Positions 1-8,469 of a stretch of DNA of 22,214 bases are shown here, piece after piece. The DNA comes from Euprymna scolopes. Its lineage: Eukaryota; Mollusca; Cephalopoda; Sepiida; Sepiolidae. The notes under the pieces were generated by a model. It saw only the letters and a program-made list of their open reading frames with translations, had not been told where the DNA came from and did no database searches. Within the stretch, counting starts at the first letter, position 1. Each line of letters begins with the position of its first letter. The stretch is from contig CM044489.1 of NCBI GenBank assembly GCA_024364805.1, positions 5,624,145 to 5,646,358 of the forward strand, read 5' to 3'. The translations under genes and the position numbers were made by a program.

Positions 1-55
1 ATATATATGCATATACATATGTATACATGCACGTGCATATATATATTTTATATAA
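1..55. repeat. AT-alternating tract with short perfect palindromes
   Basis: The sequence is mostly alternating A/T with two perfect palindromes. One is tatacatatgtata near positions 13-26 and the other is atgcacgtgcat near 27-38, which contains a CACGTG core. It is best read as a degenerate (TA)/(CATA) simple repeat. The window edge prevents judging its true length. Confidence 0.6.
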
Positions 56-369
56 GTCTACATAGTTATACTTCGATCTTCAGCAACACGCACGTTTGAA
101 AGTTGAACTAATGCCTAGCGGAGAGGGTCTTCCCGAAATATAGCATCACGTATATATCACGGAGAATCTGACCCTAGTAAGAACATATATATGATTGTAC
201 ATATAAGCAAATGTACTGATTCAATAAAGTAAAACTGCAGAACCTGTTCCACTATTAAATATTTAGTTCTTACACTGTTTACCTATCCGTTAAATATCTA
301 AACTGTTTTGTCCTTCTATCAACCTAAAATTCTTTTATATTTACATTAAACACATCTTCAAGCAAACAA
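56..369. other. AT-rich stretch with no recognised feature
   Basis: No open frame, repeat unit or RNA-like structure is convincing here. LINE-E similarity fades out near 370-390 on its 3' side, and I could not find the missing part of its reverse transcriptase in this stretch. Confidence 0.5.
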
Positions 370-1730
370 CATTACCATTTATCATAAGTGGTGTCGCTAA
401 AAATCAATAATGTGTTCATTTGTTTCTCCTTGTGTTATAGAGCATGGTATGATCAGCAATTATACCCATCTCAGAAACAATTTTATCAGGTAGGTCACTT
501 ATTAATATTAAGTGGAATAATGATTCAACGAAAAACCTCTTAGGATAGCAGCATTTATATCAGATTGTTTTAATGTACGACTCTCAAGTATAACCTGCAT
601 TCTGATCTTAAATAAGAAAGCTTTAATTATGTGATGTATTCATCTACTGATACCGTATGATCTGATTTTGCTAAGATAACCATTCATGCCATACTCTGCA
701 AAAAGTTTAAGATATTTTTAGGGTTATTGGTCTACCCTCCCCTGCCCAGTGCATGGTATACACGTTCAGATATTAGTGTAAGAATATGTGCTGTAGAAGG
801 TGCTGCCTAAATCCGCATTGTTGGTCAGTCATAAGTTGAGCAGTTGTAAGGTGATGGACAAGAGATTTGGTAATTAAGACGCAAATATTTTGGAGAAAAG
901 CGGGAGAAATCTAATGGGGCGATAAGATAATTTAATGGATCAGTTCTTTCGCCGGAGATCTTGTAAATTGTTACTGCAGAAGCAGTATTTCAGTAGTCAG
1001 GCAGGCAAGATTGGTAATGGCATTTTTCGTAAAGTTTTGAGATGATTGGATCAGCCTCAGCGGAACATTTTCTTTCATTGCACAGCCGGAATGAGATCGG
1101 GTTCAAATGTTTTTGAAGTGTCTAGTGTTTTTAATATCATTCGCACAAGAAGGTTTGATTGTCAGATCAAATCGACTGTGAAACATGTTAGCTTTCTCGT
1201 TTCCCATGCAAATTTTGCAACCAAGGGCATTGTTTATTGTCGATTATTTACTCCTTTGCTGTAGATTTTTTAAAAACCATGGGATCCTAATTTCTGTGCT
1301 TCGAGGCGTTTTCTGGTGCTTTCAGTATTTTTTCTCTTAGCTATTTGCCTCTTACACTTCTAGCTTCTCTAAACTTTTGCATGTTTGAACTGCATTATGT
1401 CGGTTAAATCTGCGGCATGCGTGCTTATTTTGAGCAATGGCAGATGCAAAATTAGAAATGAACCAGTGGGGCTTGTAATAGAATGTTCGTGTTTGAACTC
1501 GTGCTCCAATTTCTGATTTAAAGAATTCAGTGGTTTCATTTGCGCATTGTTCAGAAGGAAGAGAAACATATTTACCCATAAAGTATTTTGGATGTGATGG
1601 CTGATGGATTCTGAGTCAGCCTTATAATAATATTTTATAATAATACTTTGTGGTTTGGAGCAATTGCTATTCAGCTTTGGCTCGAGAATTTAGGATGATT
1701 AGTACCATTATTTGATCCGCATCCATTTTG
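370..1730 (-). mobile_element. LINE-E: decayed non-LTR retrotransposon fragment (linker plus reverse transcriptase)
   Basis: Read on the minus strand, this stretch matches the plus-strand LINE-A at about 8480-9930 over its whole length at the nucleotide level. Shared peptides include CANETTEFFKSEIG (near 1500-1545) in the linker between endonuclease and RT, and GERTDPLNY (near 920-950) in the RT fingers. The catalytic-box region at 443-469 reads MGIIADHTM where active Jockey/CR1-type enzymes have xYADDT. The second catalytic aspartate is therefore lost and the copy cannot be active. Coding is broken by many frame changes; the longest open piece is 1352-1579. The 3' third (RT thumb and 3' UTR) is absent below about 370, and the 5' end stops near 1730, about 160 bp from a (TA)n tract. 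Assignment to the Jockey/CR1 group rests on recalled family motifs. The edges are approximate. Confidence 0.8.
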
Positions 1731-1891
1731 ATATATTTAATAAAAGAACATAGACGACAACCTTATCTATTTAACTTGTATTCCTTGTCGATTATGAAAT
1801 TGCTGTAAATTGTAATATGCAGAGGTTATATTGATTTCTTATTTCAATGTACAATCCTGGCTATTGAGCCATGTAATTTTGTTTGTATTAT

Positions 1892-1893
<2 letters not shown>

Positions 1894-1963
<70 letters not shown>
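1894..1963. repeat. (TA)35 microsatellite
   Basis: This is an uninterrupted TA dinucleotide tract of about 70 bp, self-complementary and able to extrude a hairpin. Flanking DNA on both sides is T-rich unique-looking sequence. Any reading frame through it gives only an alternating Tyr-Ile peptide and is not a gene. Confidence 0.97.
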
Positions 1964-1965
<2 letters not shown>

Positions 1966-2121
1966 AGTTGGGTTGGTTATTTTTGTTTTATGACATATCA
2001 TACCTTTTTAGGCCATTTTATACCGAATCCAATGATTTTTAGGAAAAAGTTTTTAATAGAATTTATTTGTTTTTTCAAGTCAGTTTATTTTACATCCATA
2101 GTTGGGGGATAACAGTTTCAA

Positions 2122-2205
2122 CCACTCCATGTCAGAGTGGATCTGGGAACAATTGCCTTTAACGGAGTTGCTCCATACTTCCCAAAGCCCGTGAGCTGGG
2201 GCTTT
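2122..2205. other. Cluster of three short perfect hairpins
   Basis: Three short stems follow one another in a locally GC-richer stretch. They are ccactc/gagtgg (2122-2127 with 2135-2140), ggag/ctcc (2164-2167 with 2171-2174, 3-base loop) and aaagccc/gggcttt (2184-2190 with 2199-2205, 8-base loop). No tRNA B-box consensus is present, so this is not an obvious tRNA or tRNA-derived SINE. It may be part of an unrecognised structured repeat or chance. No promoter or terminator assignment is justified. Confidence 0.4.
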
Positions 2206-2903
2206 ACCATCGAATATAGTTTAAGCTGATATCCAGGACATATATATAAATAACTTACAAATAACTTGCACAATTTTATTTGTATTTCTATACTAAGATT
2301 TAATCAGTTATATGTGGAGGCTTCGGCAATTAATTTATCTTTCTAAAGAAATTCCAGAAATCACATGATAACTATCCAATCTTGTATAGTAGAGATGAAA
2401 GGGCAATATAAGAGTAAATAGTCATAAGGCTGTTGAAACCAAACATTATTATACTATTATGTCACGATTATATTCATTTATTTCAATAACGTATTTCATA
2501 CCTCTAATCCTTCTATTAAAATTTAAGGAATAAAAGGAACAATTGGTTACTCTTCCAATTTCAATGAGATATTCGTGAACGGTCCCGGTTCTTATTTGTT
2601 AAAAGGACATTTAACATATCACCAAATATTGTAATTGTCTGAAAAGGGCAAAACCAAATTTTAGTTGTACAACATGAATCCTAATAATTGCTAAAAAATG
2701 GACATTCTCAGTATTAGGTATATAGTAAAAACACGCTTACGATTAGTTTCCTTGCAGTCGTACAAAATTCAAGAGAATAATCCATTTTCAATATTAAATG
2801 CCGCGACGGTAAAAGGTCAAACCTGATGCCCCCAATTTGGACTGTAAGTTTACCAGAGGATAACTAACCGCATTGGTAGCTAACTCTATCTAACGGACTA
2901 TGC
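2206..2903. other. AT-rich intergenic or intronic stretch, nothing recognised
   Basis: No frame, transposon similarity, tandem repeat or splice-like pattern stands out. It separates the hairpin cluster from the LTR element, and its last bases give the left target-site duplication. Confidence 0.5.
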
Positions 2904-2908
2904 ATATC
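2904..2908. repeat. Left target-site duplication of the LTR element (ATATC)
   Basis: ATATC directly precedes the TG that opens the left LTR, and the same five bases follow the right LTR at 7370-7374. A 5-bp duplication is usual for Ty3/gypsy integration. Confidence 0.75.
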
Positions 2909-3122
2909 TGTTATATTCTTACTTTAAATAAGAATACAGCAAGACACACGGGGTTATGGGTGAAAGACAAAGGGGTTTATTTACAAGGGAATACATGTGA
3001 CATAAGAGTTACTACACCTCTTGTCTTATCTTCTTCCTGTCTTTTTTCTTCTCTCTCAGTCACGTGAGACGGTATAGTTCATTTCATCTATGAGAGGGAG
3101 GTTAGGCCATTCCATTACATCA
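2909..3122 (-). repeat. 3' LTR of the gypsy fossil
   Basis: This 214-bp terminal repeat begins TG and ends CA, and is matched end to end by 7156-7369. Shared blocks include ttatgggtgaaa and tttatttacaagggaata. Because the element is on the minus strand, this copy is the downstream (3') LTR. The purine-rich strand just outside it on the minus strand is a plausible polypurine tract. Confidence 0.93.
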
Positions 3123-3133
3123 CATTCCTTCCA
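3123..3133 (-). other. Candidate polypurine tract
   Basis: On the minus strand the bases directly before the 3' LTR read approximately ggaaggaatg, nearly all purine. This is where LTR elements carry the primer for plus-strand DNA synthesis. It is short, and the call rests mostly on position. Confidence 0.45.
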
Positions 3134-4050
3134 AGCTAAATTCTTCCATAGATTTTGTTTCTCCCATTTTTTCCTTTTTAAACGTTGTCTAAAAAATTCG
3201 ATCTTTTTTCTTTTCCTTTCACTTCTCCTCAACATTTGCGTTTGCCAATTTTTTTTTTACTTTTGGAGAGTTACTGGTACTTCCTTGTTTGGAGGTTGTA
3301 CATGGAAAGTATCATATAGCACTTCCATTGGTAACTCTTGATTTCTGAGTGTTTCTATGTATCGGTGTCTCAGTTGGTTAATATATATTTTTTGTGGAAA
3401 AAATCTGATCTTTTATAATGTAAACCATTCTCCCAATTCTTCTTCAGATTATGCCTTCTTCCCAAAACTCTTCCCTGCCTGATAATTTTTTTAAGAAAAC
3501 TTTATCCCGTCATTGTAAGTCTTGTACTTTACATTATCCTTGATATATATTTTTACTTTTTCTCTTGGGATTAAACGGTCGAACACCGAATATACCTTCC
3601 TGGCAAACATAATTTAGCATTTTTATTAGGATTTGTGTTATCCTATATATTGCTCAGAATTTTGAATGCTTTTTTCTTCCATGTCGATGTTATTATTCTT
3701 TTGTAAAAATCGTTTAAAAGTATCGACAAAACTTTCCACTTGTCTGTTTGACCAAGGATTAAAAGTTGGTCTTGTAATGTGTTCCATGGACAGTGTCTCA
3801 CGGTAGTGCTTGAATTCTTGACCTGTGAACAAAGTGCCATTTTCACTAACAATTGTTTTCGGAACTCCGAATCGGCTAAATACCTCGTCCATCACTTTTA
3901 TTGTGTTTGTACCTATAGGGTGTTTGTATTTAAAATTTTCTGGACATTTTAGGATACTATCTACGATTACAATGTAATAATACCCCTGCAGAGTTCCTGT
4001 GTAATTGATATTGATGAGTGTCTAGAGTACATTTGTTTAGACCAAGATTG
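3134..4050 (-). pseudogene. Integrase remnant of the gypsy fossil
   Basis: The minus strand encodes the second half of a retroviral-type integrase core, recognisable from FSRFGVPKTIVSENG, the pattern of animal gypsy elements around the second catalytic Asp (near 3830-3890). It is followed by THETRPTFNPWSN-like sequence, here ITRPTFNPWSN, and then a C-terminal tail of the type linking integrase to the 3' LTR. The family's enzyme inserts the DNA copy into the host chromosome in the nucleus. Here it is a broken fossil. The boundaries are approximate. Confidence 0.85.
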
Positions 4051-4480
4051 CGTTCGTATGGGAGGGGGATCATGCGGCTAGTGGGCAACCTTTCCATTTC
4101 CTCAATGCCCACAACCATCTGCATGTGCAATTTACTAGATGATAGGTGTTTCATTTTGAAATCGTATTTGAGCAAAATAATACTCCATCTCTGTAATCTA
4201 TTTGCCGTATGATTAGGAATCCCTTTTTTTCGAACAAAAATCGATAGTATTGGTTTATAGTCCGTTTCCAAAACGAAAGATCTTCCATGAATGAATCTAT
4301 AAAACTTTCTCACGGCATACACAATCTCCAACCCCTCTTTATCGATCTGGCTCCACTCTTGAGGCGTGAGGAATTGGTTTAGTAGATCCATCTTCCATTC
4401 TGTGTAGAAGCACCGCTCCTAAACCGTATTTGCTCGCATCTGCCGCTATAATTATATCCTTTTTTCGGATCGTAATGTGC
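4051..4480 (-). pseudogene. RNase H remnant of the gypsy fossil
   Basis: On the minus strand this stretch gives the Ty3/gypsy RNase H pattern. The order is an [19 protein letters not shown] block (near 4300-4355), then HGRSFVLETDYKPIL and NRLQRWSIILLKYDF. These match the family blocks around the catalytic Glu and Asp and the conserved LQRW segment. The domain removes template RNA during reverse transcription. It lies directly after RT, as in all gypsy pol genes. The copy is a broken fossil. Confidence 0.88.
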
Positions 4481-4599
4481 TAACGCTTGATCCGATAACA
4501 AACATCTTTTAATTTTTTGGAATGCTTCCTCACCTTCTTTAGTTCAGAGCCATTTTTGTTCTTCTTCAATACATTTAATTATGCTCTTAGTTCGTGCAT

Positions 4600-5420
4600 A
4601 TTTTAGATATAAGAATTATAGTAGTTTGCTAGACCCAAGAATGACTGTAACTTCACTACATTGTTTGGTCTAGGTATGTCTTTAATTGCTTATGCCCTAT
4701 TTGGGTTGGGTCTCCTACCATTTCAATCAATTATTTGTCCCAAATATTCATGTCCATACCAAAATAACATTTTTCGAGAGCCAATTTAAATTCATTGTCT
4801 TCTATTTATTCATCGAATACCTTCCGAATATGGTTTTTATGTTCTTCAACATTTTTGCGACTTATCACAATTTCGTTTAAAGCCATTGCAAAATCCAAGC
4901 CTGCTAGCATGGCATCCATATTTTGTTTGAATAAATGTGGTGCTACTGTCAACCCAAACGGCAATCGTTTTAGGGAAAATGATCCTTTATGAATATCCAT
5001 TGTCAGGTATTGAGAACAATGTTCGTGGACTCTGACCTTTAAATATGCTTCGGACAAGTCAATTTTCTTGAAAATATTTCCTCCATTTTAGCTAGAAAAT
5101 ATTTCCTCAAGGGTAAGGAGTGGATAGTTATGAACCTTTTTAGGACTCATTCAGCCCCGTCGAAAAATCTCCACATAGCCTGCTATTTTTTTAATTTTTA
5201 TTTTTCACATAAACTGTGGGTGATGCCCATTCAGAGTAGTCCATTTTTTTTATTACTCCGATTTCTTCGAGTCTATTGAATTCTTTCTCAATTGTTTCTA
5301 ATGCCGAATACGCAACCTTCCTTTTGCGTTTAAATACCGGTTTCGCTTCATCTTTCAGTTCAAATTTCACTTCCGTTTTATGTGCAGCAACCCAGACCTT
5401 CAGAAAATACATTTTTAAAA
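4600..5420 (-). pseudogene. Reverse transcriptase remnant of the gypsy fossil
   Basis: The minus strand shows the RT entry region, with LETIEKEFNRLEEIGVIKK then SEWASPTVYVKNKN (near 5195-5300). Further on it shows the RT palm region including FSLKRLPFGLTVAPHLFKQ (near 4910-4990). These are textbook Ty3/gypsy RT blocks. The domain copies the element RNA into DNA inside cytoplasmic particles. The copy is a broken fossil. Confidence 0.9.
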
Positions 5421-5689
5421 TCCTTATTCAAATCGCCAAGAAATCTTCCTGGCAGGTTGGAACTTTTAGATCCTGTCATATTTACTCTTTTGCGAAATTA
5501 GTTCATTGGTTTCTCCCATAAATTGAAAAGTATCATCAAATCTATACTGAATAGATTAGAATTTTTCCAGGTAGGACATGCATTTTAGTTTTTAACGTCT
5601 TTTCATTCAGGGGCACATTCACCCTTAAATTTTAATCTATTTCCAGACATTCCTCTGACAATTTTCTTTGTGTTGCAGATTTGGAGAAC

Positions 5690-5830
5690 CAATTTTCTTC
5701 CATGTTGTTTCATCAATGAATGATATGTCACTTCCAATATACAACAGCCAGTTTACCTTCCGGCCATTGATTCTAACTTCAATATATTTCCTTTTTTTAC
5801 CAGACATGGACTCTTTTTTAGAATCAATTT
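5690..5830 (-). pseudogene. Aspartic protease remnant of the gypsy fossil
   Basis: Between the zinc knuckles and RT the minus strand carries the protease region, recognised from EVRINGRKVNW followed by a block of the form GSDISFIDETTWKK. This matches the retropepsin active-site neighbourhood of animal gypsy elements. The family's protease cleaves the Gag-Pol precursor. The copy is a broken fossil. Confidence 0.75.
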
Positions 5831-5869
5831 TCTTTATTTCAGGCTTACAGTAATCCTCTTTTTTGCATA

Positions 5870-6721
5870 CTGTTGACTTGTGTACTGTGCGCCCGCACTT
5901 ATAGCATATTTTGCTTTTGAAGTAGCACTCTTTTGTGAAGTGATTCTTACAATATTTTTTACATAGTGGTCACCTTCTTTACCCTTTGTATTTTGTCAAC
6001 ATTTTTCTCTTCGATATTAGCATTATCCTGTTTTAAATTTAAAAGTTTCTGGCATTCCTCAGTAACTTTGTGTGGGGCTATTTTTTTCTTGGTTCATAAT
6101 AGATAATATCCTAGAACGAATCTCTTTATCCTTCGAAGGTGTTAACCCTTGCACAAATATCAAGCATTTAAACATGCCCTCTTTTAGGTATTTCAAATTA
6201 AATGACTCGCATTGGGCATTTACTCTCCCAGCACAGGCGATAAAGTCGTCATCATATTGATTCAAAATATTAAAACACGTATAACGAGTATAAAATAAGC
6301 TATTCCTTTCTCCGAAAATGTTCGATAAAATTTCTATAGTCTCTTTAAAAGAAATATCTTCGGGTTTCCTTGGTAGTATAAAATGTGTATACTTGGTATT
6401 TTCATGGGAACCCAGTTTTTGCAACATTAAATAATTTTTCTTTATCCGATCAGGCCTGACATCGTTTGAAAAAAATATTTTCGTATCTACGATAAAATTC
6501 TGGAAACGTTAAGCGTTTAGTTGGTTCATATTAGACTTCTGTCAGCGAATTTACAATTCCTTCCGGAGTGAATCGACAATCCTTTTTTCTTCTTGTTTCA
6601 TTAATATTGTTTTTAATTCGTCATTTTGTTTTAACTGTTCTTTTTGTAAAAATTCCATCTGACTTGGCTGAGCTGCCAGTGCTAGTTGTATCGTTTTTAT
6701 AAACTCGGCAAATTGTCCCAT
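5870..6721 (-). pseudogene. gag remnant of the gypsy fossil, with zinc knuckles
   Basis: A minus-strand ATG at 6721-6719 opens a Gag-like N-terminus (MGQFAEFIKTIQ), with a Gln- and Lys-rich helix after it. A retrotransposon capsid region follows (near 6060-6430), with YTRYTCFNILNQYDDDF and MFKCLIFVQGL blocks. Two tandem Cys/His zinc-knuckle-type segments (near 5870-5960) include CYKCGRTVHKSTVC, of CX2CX4HX4C form. Gag packages element RNA in the particle, and the knuckles bind RNA. The order relative to protease and pol is normal for the family. The copy is a broken fossil. Confidence 0.85.
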
Positions 6722-7155
6722 GTTGAAGATATTTTTTTAAACACAGTAATAAAACAACAGGTTAAAAGCCCTTGCACAAAGCTTTAAATAAATTCAATGA
6801 ATAGTTTTTTTAAACAACAAAAAATTATTTTGTAGACAACGTTTTGGCAACACCAACGGAATTGACACTTAAACACAGCCTACACATGTTTTTCCGCCGT
6901 ATTTTTTTCTTATTATGAAACAAAAGAAATTTGAAACGGACTCTTTAAAAAAGTGTTCCTTTCAATGATTCGTGAGATGTCAATTTCTCTTTCATTTTTC
7001 TTACAGTAGGACCGTCACCGACTGAATTACAAAAAATATAACTCACTTTTTATGTGTCTTAGCTTTATTTTCAGTAGTTGAATTTATCCGTGCAGTATTA
7101 TCTTCTCTTCATTTTTTAAATATTTTTGGCTTAAAGTTCCGTTTTTGTTAGTATT

Positions 7156-7369
7156 TATTATATCCTTACTTTAAATAACAGATACAAGAGGGAACACGAG
7201 ATTATGGGTGAAAACAGAAGGGTTTATTTACAAGGGAATAGAGGTGGCACTACAGTTACTCTACATCTTGTCTTATTCTCCGTCTGTCTTTTTTCCTTCT
7301 CTTACAGTAACGTAAGAGGGTATAGCTCATTTCATTTATGAAGGGATGTTAGGTCAGTCAGTTACATGA
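7156..7369 (-). repeat. 5' LTR of the gypsy fossil
   Basis: This 214-bp repeat is the same length as the copy at 2909-3122 and lies in direct orientation. It is upstream of gag on the minus strand, so it would have carried promoter and RNA start. I saw no clear tRNA primer-binding site just inside it (7120-7155). Confidence 0.92.
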
Positions 7370-7374
7370 ATATC
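7370..7374. repeat. Right target-site duplication of the LTR element (ATATC)
   Basis: These five bases match 2904-2908 and lie directly after the end of the right LTR. Confidence 0.72.
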
Positions 7375-8304
7375 TAAAACTCTTTCTCTGTTTCTTTAAC
7401 ATAATAACCAACGACCACTTTTCTTTCGAAAAAAAAACTAAATGTGTTTGTTTATTTTTAATTACCTTTTGTTTATTTAACTAACATTGGAATCTATTTT
7501 ATTACTTATTATATTTAATTACATTACAACTCAAAATCCATGTGACGATATATTTTCCTTCTGTAGAAATATGATACTTTAAATAACTTTAAACAATCGC
7601 GTTGACAATTAGCCGCTTGCATTCCTTCTGTGTCACGGTCGCAGTGAAATCCACTTATTCAATAAATGACCCCCGCTCATAAATATTTTACATAAGTAGA
7701 TAAAGTTTATATCAGTCTTTAACAAAAGTTTCGTAATAAAACGCGAATTATTTGTAGGGGTTATTTAACCAAGAGAAAACATTAGTACTGAATTGAGTTA
7801 ATATAAATAAGACATATAATAATTTCTATCAGATTTCTTTTTATAATTGTAGCCAGGCAGATTCGGACAGTGATCCGGTAATTTATGTTTTGACTGCATT
7901 TCTTTTGACCTCCCCAACTAACTACAATTTATTGGTCTTAATAGTATATATATACTTTTACAAATTAAATTATTAACAAGTGGAAGACATTAAATCAATT
8001 GAACTGCGGCTGTTTTGCCAACTTCCTAGATATACACGCATATTCCACACATACAATTTACACAATAAACAAGCTCGAAGTGTTGCCTGCATACACATTA
8101 ATATTCAAACAAACCGAGTTTTTTTCCATCAAGTGAATAGATAAATGAACCCCCAAGATTGTTGCACCCGTGTATTGATCTTAGTATATCGTTTTTATCT
8201 CTTGTAGACTAATGGTAATTTGGCTATATGTAGCTTAAATCTAATATATTAGAGTTGGAAGCTAATGTTTTGAAGAATTATTAATATCAAGCGATATTTT
8301 ATAT

Positions 8305-8307
<3 letters not shown>
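7375..8307. other. AT-rich stretch, nothing recognised
   Basis: No open frame of note, no transposon peptide and no tandem array is visible. It contains only short A- and T-runs. Confidence 0.5.

Positions 8308-8383
<76 letters not shown>
8308..8383. repeat. (TA)38 microsatellite
   Basis: This is an uninterrupted TA tract of about 76 bp. It lies about 90-100 bp upstream of the 5' limit of LINE-A, much as the tract at 1894-1963 lies just beyond the 5' limit of the inverted LINE-E. Confidence 0.97.
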
Positions 8384-8386
<3 letters not shown>

Positions 8387-8469
8387 TGTGTATAATTTAT
8401 AAATGTGCGTATTTATGTATATCTATCTTGCTAGTGAACATTCAAACCAAATATATATTTATATCCATA

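Larger units (their letters stand above)
2904..7374 (-). mobile_element. Ty3/gypsy LTR retrotransposon fossil, structurally complete, coding broken
   Basis: The element lies on the minus strand between two direct 214-bp LTRs (2909-3122 and 7156-7369). These are bounded by the 5-bp target duplication ATATC (2904-2908 and 7370-7374). Internal order on the minus strand is gag with zinc knuckles, protease, reverse transcriptase, RNase H, then integrase. RNase H before integrase places it in Ty3/gypsy (Metaviridae) rather than copia. Peptide style resembles the animal gypsy elements often annotated as K02A2.6-like, from memory. By eye the two LTRs differ at roughly 40 of 214 positions, about one in five, so the insertion is old. 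The coding region is broken many times, probably ten or more, and no part looks functional. No envelope-like gene is seen between integrase and the 3' LTR. Confidence 0.93.

Noticed and set aside
1095-1110. ggttcaaatg resembling a tRNA B box
   Set aside because: It lies inside LINE-E coding DNA with no A box or cloverleaf around it.
1046-1264. 72-codon plus-strand frame
   Set aside because: It is antisense to the LINE-E reverse transcriptase region and has no domain of its own.
1831-2112. 93-codon plus-strand frame with Tyr-Ile repeats
   Set aside because: It is created by the (TA)35 tract; the flanking residues show no domain.
4018-5521. Several plus-strand frames of 60-80 codons
   Set aside because: They are antisense to the RT and RNase H remnants of the minus-strand gypsy fossil.
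7120-7155. tRNA primer-binding site inside the 5' LTR of the gypsy fossil
   Set aside because: No stretch ending in the expected TGG complement to a tRNA 3' end was convincing on the minus strand.
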